Source: Candidatus Cloacimonadota bacterium
Lineage (GTDB): Bacteria; Cloacimonadota; Cloacimonadia; Cloacimonadales; Cloacimonadaceae
NCBI GenBank assembly: GCA_017995495.1
Contig: JAGOIS010000120.1
Coordinates: 1-5,167, forward strand
Reading direction: 5' to 3'
DNA: 5,167 nt
Position 1 is the stretch's first letter. Each line of letters begins with the position of its first letter. Under the pieces are notes generated by a model. It did not search any database and was not told the origin of the DNA. It saw nothing but the letters and a program-made list of their open reading frames with translations. Made by a program: the position numbers and the translations under genes. Shown here piece by piece: positions 1 through 5,167 of the stretch.

Positions 1-1521
1 GCCCTGAACAAAGATCCCGTCTATCTCCGCGTCTCCCTGGTCCTGCACTTTTTGCACAATGTCGTTGGTTTCCACAAAAATGTCGAACTCGTTGGTGCCG
101 ATGATGGCCGTGCTGGGTAGGGAGATGCCGATGTTTTCGAACTTCTTTTCAAAGTCCATGGTGCAGAGCAACGCGTTCAGAAAAGCCAGGCCGCGCCCCT
201 TTCCCCCCAGCGAGCCCTCAGCCATCCTGATGATCTGATTCATCTCGGTGAGCGAGACGGCGTCGAAATTGATGATCTTGCCCCGGTTCTTGTCGATCCG
301 CACCGTGCGGAAAGTGTGGTAGAGGAATTTGCGCAGCTCGTCCTTGCTGGAAAAGTCCTCGATCTTCATGGGCCGGATGCGTTTGGCGATCTGCACCTCA
401 CCATGGGCGATCAGCCAGTTTGAAAAATGGTTGAACTGGCTGTGAAAGACCAGGGATTCCTCCGGCACCTTCATGATCTTGTGCTCAAACTCGGCGATGT
501 TGGCCGCTTCGTCGATCACCTCGCCATTGGCGTGGCGAAACACGAAGTTGCCGAAACCGAGGTTGTAAACCATGAAGTTGCGCAGGTTGGAAAGCATGCT
601 TTTGGAGTTTTTGTTCAGGAAAAAGACACCCAGCTCTTCCGCGGTGGCCTGGTTCTCATCTTCTGACGACTGCAGGATCATCGGCAGTTCCTTGTTTGTC
701 ATTTTGATGTGCCGCAGCAGCTTGAGCCCGGCCTTGGGGTCGATCTCACCCTTGACCTTGTAACGCACGTCCGAGATCAGGCACAGCAGGTAATCCTTAT
801 GGCGGTGGTAGGCTTCGATCGCCTCTTCGTAATCGTGGGCGAGGATAACCTTGGGGCGGATGCGCATCCTCAGGCGCTTGTTGATGTCGCTCACCTCTTC
901 CTCGATCAGGCGCTGGGTCTGGCGCATGATCACGCTGTAGAGCGAGGGCAGGAAGATCGAGTAATAATGCACCGAGTCTTCCACCAGCAGGATCACACGC
1001 ACCAGGCCGTTGGCGGTGTCGAAATCCACGTTCATGCGGTCCTCGATCACCTTCACCATGGCCAAAAACAGCTTGGTGTCGCCGTTCCAGAGAAACACGT
1101 CGTCGATGTAGCGCTTGTCCTCGGGATGGTTTTCCCAGATGATGTAATCCGAAGCCACGTTCAGCAGCAACAGCACAGGCAGGTCGGGATGGCTCTTCTT
1201 GATCTGTTTGGCCAGTTGGAACGGACCGATCTCGCCGATGCGCATCATCGTGATCACCAGATCGTAGCTGTGTTCCTTGAGCTTTTCCAGGGCATCCGCT
1301 CCGGTGGGGACGCTGGTGATGCGGGGAGCGGTGGTGAGGTTCAGTTGCCGGTATTCCCCAAAGATCTGTTCGGAAAGGCGGCCGTCCTGCTCGAAGATGA
1401 AGGCATCGTAAAAGGTGGACACCAGGAGTATGTCGCGCACCCTTTTCTGCATCAGCTGGTGAAAGATGTCTTCCCCGAATTTGAACTTGTTGTAGTAATA
1501 GTTGAGCTCTTCCATCTTCAT
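1..1521 (-). CDS. Receiver-domain / PEP-synthase-type (PPDK_N) fusion protein, 3' partial
   Basis: The gene is open from an ATG at 1521 to the left edge, giving 507 residues without a stop; the C-terminus is missing. The start is well fixed: an in-frame TAA lies 9 bases upstream (1530-1528) and a GAGG sits 9 bases before the ATG. Residues about 28-162 have a receiver-like fold pattern, but the phosphoacceptor position reads DLVITMM, with M92 where Asp is expected. Residues about 173-318 look like a canonical receiver: LLVEDS with E181/D182, LISD with D251, ILQSS with S285/S286, and FLNKNS with K304. Residues about 345-432 form a linker containing FNHFSNWL, which I recall from large receiver-plus-PEP-synthase proteins. 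At 435-450, EGSLGGKGRGLAFLNA matches the start of the pyruvate phosphate dikinase / PEP synthase ATP-binding domain. Family knowledge says this domain transfers phosphate from ATP towards pyruvate. The phosphohistidine and PEP-binding domains would lie outside the window, so full catalytic capacity cannot be judged. No signal peptide is seen, so it is probably cytoplasmic. Phosphorylation control of PEP/pyruvate chemistry is an inference. Confidence 0.9.
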   Translation of the reverse strand, partial: MKMEELNYYYNKFKFGEDIFHQLMQKRVRDILLVSTFYDAFIFEQDGRLSEQIFGEYRQLNLTTAPRITSVPTGADALEKLKEHSYDLVITMMRIGEIGPFQLAKQIKKSHPDLPVLLLLNVASDYIIWENHPEDKRYIDDVFLWNGDTKLFLAMVKVIEDRMNVDFDTANGLVRVILLVEDSVHYYSIFLPSLYSVIMRQTQRLIEEEVSDINKRLRMRIRPKVILAHDYEEAIEAYHRHKDYLLCLISDVRYKVKGEIDPKAGLKLLRHIKMTNKELPMILQSSEDENQATAEELGVFFLNKNSKSMLSNLRNFMVYNLGFGNFVFRHANGEVIDEAANIAEFEHKIMKVPEESLVFHSQFNHFSNWLIAHGEVQIAKRIRPMKIEDFSSKDELRKFLYHTFRTVRIDKNRGKIINFDAVSLTEMNQIIRMAEGSLGGKGRGLAFLNALLCTMDFEKKFENIGISLPSTAIIGTNEFDIFVETNDIVQKVQDQGDAEIDGIFVQG

Positions 1522-1526
1522 GGGCG

Positions 1527-1535
1527 CTTACCTCA
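1527..1535 (-). promoter_or_regulatory. Ribosome binding site of the receiver/PEP-synthase-type gene
   Basis: The minus strand reads TGAGGTAAG, whose GAGG core (1534-1531) is 9 bases before the ATG at 1521. The TAA inside this motif is in frame with the gene, so translation cannot begin further upstream. A second ATG two codons in (1515) has a less favourable distance. The core also forms the 3' arm of a short hairpin (1544-1531). Confidence 0.75.
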
Positions 1536-1557
1536 GTATCTGAGAATCTGATCTTCA

Positions 1558-1584
1558 ATTATGTGATCTTGGCCTGAGTGTCAA
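1558..1584 (-). promoter_or_regulatory. Possible sigma-70-type promoter for the receiver/PEP-synthase-type gene
   Basis: On the minus strand a perfect TTGACA (1584-1579) is followed after 15 bases by CATAAT (1563-1558), a five-of-six match to TATAAT. Six T residues (1592-1587) lie just upstream and could help as an UP-like element. The predicted transcript would start near 1551, giving a leader of about 30 bases. The spacer is shorter than the preferred 16-18 bases, and housekeeping promoters in this superphylum can differ from the E. coli form. The call rests on position and the good hexamers. Confidence 0.4.
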
Positions 1585-1688
1585 TCAAAAAATGGCCGGG
1601 GCAAGCCTTGCCGAGTTGATAATATTCACTTCACTGCTTCAAGTTGAGACAGGCAAAGGCTTTAACCCCTCCCCGATCGCTTGCTGTT

Positions 1689-1704
1689 TATTTCACGTGG
1701 AGCA
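1689..1704. promoter_or_regulatory. Candidate parS-like site (ParB/Spo0J binding)
   Basis: The sequence TATTTCACGTGGAGCA matches the widely conserved parS consensus tGTTNCACGTGNAACa at 12 of 14 specified positions, including the whole CACGTG core. There is one mismatch in each half-site (A for G at position 2, G for A at position 14). It lies in intergenic DNA. ParB binds such sites to load onto the chromosome for segregation, usually near the origin. My rough equal-base estimate is about a 2% chance of a match this good somewhere in a window of this size, so coincidence is possible. No parA, parB, dnaA or other origin marker is present. Confidence 0.4.
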
Positions 1705-1715
1705 ATTCGGGTGCT

Positions 1716-1762
1716 CTGGCCAAATTTGGCTTGTGCCCGCCCCAAGGGTATGTTTTGGCCAG
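1716..1762. repeat. Inverted repeat with nested 12-bp palindrome
   Basis: CTGGCCAAA (1716-1724) is repeated as its exact reverse complement TTTGGCCAG (1754-1762), with 29 bases between. Inside lies a shorter pairing, CTTG (1730-1733) with CAAG (1743-1746), so the whole can fold as an interrupted hairpin. The left arm overlaps a perfect palindrome, GCCAAATTTGGC (1719-1730), which has operator-like dyad symmetry. The right arm overlaps the T-rich tail of the terminator by two bases. No T-run follows on either strand, so it does not look like a terminator itself. Confidence 0.45.
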
Positions 1763-1798
1763 AAACAACAGCAGCGGGGGAGGTTGCTCACCCGCTGC
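1761..1798 (-). terminator. Probable factor-independent terminator of the C25-like gene
   Basis: On the minus strand GCAGCGGG (1798-1791) and CCCGCTGC (1778-1771) form a perfect eight-pair GC-rich stem with a 12-base loop. They are followed by TGTTGTTTCT (1770-1761), with seven T in ten. The hairpin begins 58 bases after the peptidase stop codon (1858-1856). The tail is interrupted by G and C, so termination may be partial. The plus-strand reading has no T-run. Confidence 0.6.
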
Positions 1799-1855
1799 CC
1801 TTGGAGATGATGATGGCTGATCCGGCCAAAGAGTTGGCAGAGTCCACGCCTCCGG

Positions 1856-4800
1856 CTATTTCATCAGCAGCATTCTGCGCGTTATGCTCTGTCCCTTTAC
1901 GTCCAGCCTGTAGAGATAGACTCCGGAGCTCACGCCATGGCCGTTATCGTCGAGTCCGTTCCAAGGCACGCTGTGTTTGCCGCTGCCCAGGTCCGCGGCC
2001 ACCAGAGTCCTGATCAGCTGGCCTTTGGTGTTGTAGATGGCCAAACGCGCCGGACCGCTGGTGGCGGTTGAGAAAGAGAGCGTGGTGCTTGGATTGAAGG
2101 GGTTGGGATAATTCTGCTCCAGCGAGAAGGGGATCGCCAGGCCGGGATCGTCGTTGGCAACGAAGGGATCAGGCGGCATGGTGGTGAATTTTATGGCCAA
2201 GCCAGCCTGCAAGGGTGTGGCTGTGGGGGGGTAAACGTTGCCGTGGGTGTAGGCCAGGCCGACGGTCTGGCTGTGGTTTTCGATGCCCACGGTGCAATAG
2301 TTCGTAGTGATGCCAGGATTATCCACGGTGTGGTATTGGATCACAATGTCGCCGTCCCTGTCAGCTTGGGGAAGGAGGATGATCTGAAATTTCTCCAGAG
2401 ACGTGTTGTTGTACTGGTTGTAGGCATCATTCCACTGCACAATGTAGCGGTTGTTGGCCTCGTCGTGCCAGCGGCTGAGGCGCATGTCAGCGAAGCTGTC
2501 TCCGTTTTTGTAGCCTTTCAGATCGTCCCAGTAGCCGGCGATCATGGCATAAGGGCCGAGAGCGGCCGGGATGTAGCAGTTGTAAAAATCATCCATTGTG
2601 GTGGGTATGAGCGAGATCCAGCCATTGGAGCACATGGTGAGTTGGTTGTAATCGCGCCCGTAGAAGCGGAAAGTGAAAGGCAGGTCCACTGTCAGGGAGC
2701 CGTCGTCCATGATCAGCCAGACCGTTCCCGCCCCTCCCAGCTCTGGATCCGTCTCGATCCATGCATAAATCGGGGCTTGGTCGAAGCCGAGGTCAAAGCT
2801 GTCGTAGGCGAAATAGCCATATTCGTCGGGGCCGGTGGGTGAGGTGTTCACCGGCGTGCCAACGGTTAGGTTGTAGAAAACGGTGTTGATGTAGCCACCG
2901 TCGTTGATCACCAGTTTCAGCGGCAGATTCCTGCCATTCCAGGCCTCCGCGGCAACTGTGACGCTGGTGGAGACCAGTTTCGTCTGGCCGGGAACCATGG
3001 CTCCCAGGAAGATCGGCGTGGAGGGGAAATTGGCCGCTTGCGTGAGGGAAAAAACCTGCACTGTGGCGTTGGTGGTGGGGTTCAGTCCGGTGTTGGCAAG
3101 GTGGAAACCAATCTGGGAGGTTACGCCGATGCCGATCTCGCCGGTGCTTCGTTCCACGGTGAATTCAGCGCCGCCGCCCCACATCTGGAACATGTAGGTG
3201 GTGGCAGGGCTGGGGATGTTCAGCGTGAAGGTGATGGGCTGGCGTGGCTGGATGTACTCATTGGCCATGATCTGGAAGCTGACCGCCTGCGTGCCCTGGG
3301 GGGGGAGGGTGAAAGTTTCGTGATGGTAATTCACTGTGGCGCCTTCGCTGGCACTGATGGTAAGCTCGTTCACGGTGATGGGAGCGGTGGAGAAATTCAT
3401 CAGCACCAGTGTTTCCACGTCGTTGCTGAAGGGAGGCAGGAAGTTCCCCCCGGCGCTGTTTTCGGTCACTCCAATGCCAGCGGGCCCGCTGGGGCTGAGG
3501 GTTCGCACCAGGGGCAGGAAATTCTCCTGGGAGACGGTGAGGGTCAGGTTGCCGCTCAGCTGTGGATCCAGGGGCAGGATGGCCAGGCCGTCTTTCACTT
3601 GGGCATAGGTGAAGTCAGTACCGTTGCGGGTTCCACTCACCAGCGCGCCTTCATTGGCGGGGGCGTTGATCCGGATGTGAGACGCGCTGGGGGAGAGGGT
3701 CAGCCCACCTTCGATCACGCTTTCCGGTATGCTCTGGGGGACAAGCACCCACATCCTGAGGCTGGGATCGCCCTGGAGGTTGTACACGTGGAAATAGAAG
3801 GGGACATATTGGTCCGGTCCAATATCGTTGGGAAAGTTCTTGTAAAGCTCGATCTTGCCCATGAGCACGCTGGAGGCGAATCCGCGCACGCCAAAATCGA
3901 AGATGCTTCGGAAAGCCCCGCTGGAGATGGAGTTGTTCAGTCGGGTCTTGGTGTGCAGGTCTGAGGGGCCGACGAAAGCCACGCAGCCGTTGGGCTCGGC
4001 CACGCTGCCCATGCGCATCCACTTTTCGCCAAAGCTGGGATTCACCGGGTTGGCGAAATCACCGGTGTTGCAAACGATGGAGAAGACCACGGGCAGGCGG
4101 GGTCCGTTGACCGTGTTGTTGAGGTCGGGAATGTGGAAGGAGGGATAATGCCAGCCGTTGGCATCGCCCCAGCCTCGGTAGCTGATGAATTGCACGCCCT
4201 GGTTGATGGAGTTTGATATGGCGGCGGTGCCAGGATAGGTGGGAGGATAGAAAACCGTGTCCACCGCCGTATAGCCGATCCCGAGCATCTTGTCACGCAA
4301 CCAGCGGGACATCTGCACGGGGGTGGTGGGCTGCAAGCTGCCTTCGGCCTTGTTGCCCGCCACAGCCAGAGAACGCTTCATCCACGCTGTGTTTGCCATA
4401 TAGGGTGCGCGTTCATAGGATACGGTCTTGCTGCTCATGGTCAAAAACTCCGAGATGTCGTTGAAGGACATCCTGCCCACCAGCATTTCGGGAAAATAAT
4501 CATCGCCTTCCAGCAGGGTGTATTGATGGTCATCGGCGTCATTTTCCTGATATTCAGGCGAAGGGTAAAACGCGGTGGGAATCGCGTAGGAACCCTGTCC
4601 GGTAACATCGCCCAGCAGAAGCAGATAATCGCAGTGGTGCTGCGCGTAGTGGGCGCTGATGAAGTTCCGATAGTCGTTGAGGGTGGTGCCGATGTCATTC
4701 TGGTAGGCAATATAAACGTCAAATCCCTGCTGGCGTTTCCACTGCACAAATTCAGCCTGGTAGGGGGCAAGATTGGCATGGCTGAGGATAAGCATTTTGG

Positions 4801-5167
4801 GCATGGCCAGTGGGAGGTTCCGCAGGTAGGAAGTGTCAAAGTTGTCCGCCAGCTCCTCATAGGCTTTGGCAAAGGCGGGGGAGACGCTTTGGGGAAAGTC
4901 TGCCGGCTGGCTTCCGGAGAGGGAAAATTCCGCATTCCTGAGGGTGCGGATCTGTTCTCCGTCTGCGATCTGGGTCTGGATCCGCACAGTGAAGCCCCTC
5001 ATTTCCCTGAAGATGAAGCTGTTGCCGATGCTCAGGGCGCCCAGGTCTCTGTTTTGTTCCGCGTAAAGGAAATTGCCCAGCCGGTCGAAAACGTTCCAAT
5101 CCAAAGCCTGAACGCTCAGTTCCGCGCTTTGGAAGGGCAGCGCGTAGGTCCGGGACATCACTGTGGA
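1856..5167 (-). CDS. Secreted C25 (gingipain-like) peptidase-family protein with T9SS-type C-terminal tail, 5' partial
   Basis: The frame ends at TAG (1858-1856) and is open to the right edge. The first possible start in view is GTG at 5161, but the frame continues upstream as Ser-Thr, there is no signal peptide, and the visible N-terminus resembles a mid-propeptide segment; the true start is probably outside. Residues are numbered from that GTG (1101 visible). Residues 1-120: propeptide-like. Residues 121-473: C25 peptidase fold, with LLLLGDVTG (180-188), DDYFPEMLVGRMS (220-232), PVVFSIVCNTGDF (357-369) carrying the expected catalytic Cys C364, and YNLQGDPSLRMW (460-471) closing the domain. 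The motif holding the catalytic His reads ISYRGWGDANGW, so W331 replaces His. Residues 482-557: Ig-like. Residues 560-770: two beta-rich segments. Residues 775-995: a module with GPDEYGYFAYDS, LPFTFRFYG and CSNGWISL. Residues 1011-1101: FlgD-like / sorting tail with LEQNYPNPFNPSTTLSF and SSGVYLYRL. Family knowledge places such proteins at the cell surface or outside the cell. Whether this one cleaves peptides is doubtful without the His. Confidence 0.92.
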   Translation of the reverse strand, partial: STVMSRTYALPFQSAELSVQALDWNVFDRLGNFLYAEQNRDLGALSIGNSFIFREMRGFTVRIQTQIADGEQIRTLRNAEFSLSGSQPADFPQSVSPAFAKAYEELADNFDTSYLRNLPLAMPKMLILSHANLAPYQAEFVQWKRQQGFDVYIAYQNDIGTTLNDYRNFISAHYAQHHCDYLLLLGDVTGQGSYAIPTAFYPSPEYQENDADDHQYTLLEGDDYFPEMLVGRMSFNDISEFLTMSSKTVSYERAPYMANTAWMKRSLAVAGNKAEGSLQPTTPVQMSRWLRDKMLGIGYTAVDTVFYPPTYPGTAAISNSINQGVQFISYRGWGDANGWHYPSFHIPDLNNTVNGPRLPVVFSIVCNTGDFANPVNPSFGEKWMRMGSVAEPNGCVAFVGPSDLHTKTRLNNSISSGAFRSIFDFGVRGFASSVLMGKIELYKNFPNDIGPDQYVPFYFHVYNLQGDPSLRMWVLVPQSIPESVIEGGLTLSPSASHIRINAPANEGALVSGTRNGTDFTYAQVKDGLAILPLDPQLSGNLTLTVSQENFLPLVRTLSPSGPAGIGVTENSAGGNFLPPFSNDVETLVLMNFSTAPITVNELTISASEGATVNYHHETFTLPPQGTQAVSFQIMANEYIQPRQPITFTLNIPSPATTYMFQMWGGGAEFTVERSTGEIGIGVTSQIGFHLANTGLNPTTNATVQVFSLTQAANFPSTPIFLGAMVPGQTKLVSTSVTVAAEAWNGRNLPLKLVINDGGYINTVFYNLTVGTPVNTSPTGPDEYGYFAYDSFDLGFDQAPIYAWIETDPELGGAGTVWLIMDDGSLTVDLPFTFRFYGRDYNQLTMCSNGWISLIPTTMDDFYNCYIPAALGPYAMIAGYWDDLKGYKNGDSFADMRLSRWHDEANNRYIVQWNDAYNQYNNTSLEKFQIILLPQADRDGDIVIQYHTVDNPGITTNYCTVGIENHSQTVGLAYTHGNVYPPTATPLQAGLAIKFTTMPPDPFVANDDPGLAIPFSLEQNYPNPFNPSTTLSFSTATSGPARLAIYNTKGQLIRTLVAADLGSGKHSVPWNGLDDNGHGVSSGVYLYRLDVKGQSITRRMLLMK

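Larger units (their letters stand above)
1522..1855. other. Intergenic region between the two genes
   Basis: This 334-base stretch contains no convincing gene on either strand; open frames here lack a ribosome binding site and recognisable protein features. On the minus strand, from right to left, it holds a terminator-like hairpin, a long inverted repeat with an inner 12-base palindrome, a parS-like palindrome, a small GGCAAGGCTTGCC hairpin (1612-1600), a candidate promoter, and a hairpin over the ribosome binding site. The about 57 bases next to the peptidase stop codon (1799-1855) show nothing distinctive. Confidence 0.7.

Noticed and set aside
709..1551. 280-codon open frame on the plus strand
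   Set aside because: It lies antisense to the receiver/PEP-synthase-type gene, is rich in His, Val and Asp as expected for the reverse complement of coding DNA, and has no recognisable domain.
797..1558. 253-codon minus-strand open frame starting at 1558
   Set aside because: It is in a different frame from the gene starting at 1521. Its Arg/His/Pro-rich translation is typical of an out-of-frame shadow, whereas the 1521 frame gives clear receiver and PPDK_N motifs.
1587..1612. Hairpin GGCAAGGCTTGCC followed by six T on the minus strand, as a second terminator
   Set aside because: The stem is only five or six pairs and is separated from the T-run by seven bases. The T-run is better placed as an upstream element of the candidate promoter.
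1592..1810. 72-codon plus-strand open frame in the intergenic region
   Set aside because: There is no ribosome binding site. Its FHVEQ segment is just the translation of the parS-like CACGTG palindrome, a common source of spurious small ORFs.
2237..2248. THGN (H973-G974) in the C-terminal region as the missing HG catalytic motif of the C25 domain
   Set aside because: It lies about 600 residues after the catalytic Cys, inside the beta-rich module, whereas the C25 His precedes the Cys by about 33 residues within the peptidase domain.
3038..3964. 308-codon open frame on the plus strand
   Set aside because: It is antisense to the C25-like gene, low in complexity (Gly, His, Val), and has no family signature.

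Overview
The window holds two protein-coding genes, both on the minus strand and both cut by a window edge. A 334-base intergenic stretch separates them. Base composition looks to be around the mid-50s % G+C by eye. The larger gene has a gingipain-type (C25) peptidase domain, a run of beta-rich modules, and a C-terminal tail containing NYPNPFNPSTT that resembles the FlgD-like / type IX secretion sorting domain. The other gene fuses receiver domains to a PEP-synthase-type domain. This combination suggests a bacterium of the Fibrobacterota-Chlorobi-Bacteroidota superphylum, most likely Cloacimonadota or a close relative. That placement is inferred from protein style only.

Layout in transcription order (minus strand, right to left). 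(1) Positions 5167-1856: a large secreted C25-like protein whose N-terminus lies beyond the right edge. The catalytic Cys (C364) is in its expected motif, but the residue where the catalytic His normally sits is Trp (W331). (2) Positions 1855-1522: intergenic. It contains a probable factor-independent terminator for the peptidase gene (1798-1761), a 16-bp parS-like palindrome (1689-1704), a long inverted repeat (1716-1762), a possible promoter (1584-1558), and a ribosome binding site inside a small hairpin (1544-1531). (3) Positions 1521-1: the first 507 residues of a two-receiver-plus-PEP-synthase-type protein, cut by the left edge at the start of its ATP-binding (PPDK_N) domain.

The two genes are probably not an operon. 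A terminator-like hairpin follows the first gene, and the second has its own plausible promoter. Their functions (a surface or secreted protein, and a cytoplasmic signalling or PEP-metabolism protein) show no obvious link. The points most worth a second look are the His-to-Trp change in the peptidase, the degenerate-plus-canonical receiver pair fused to the PPDK_N domain, and the parS-like site. No RNA genes, insertion sequences or CRISPR arrays were seen.
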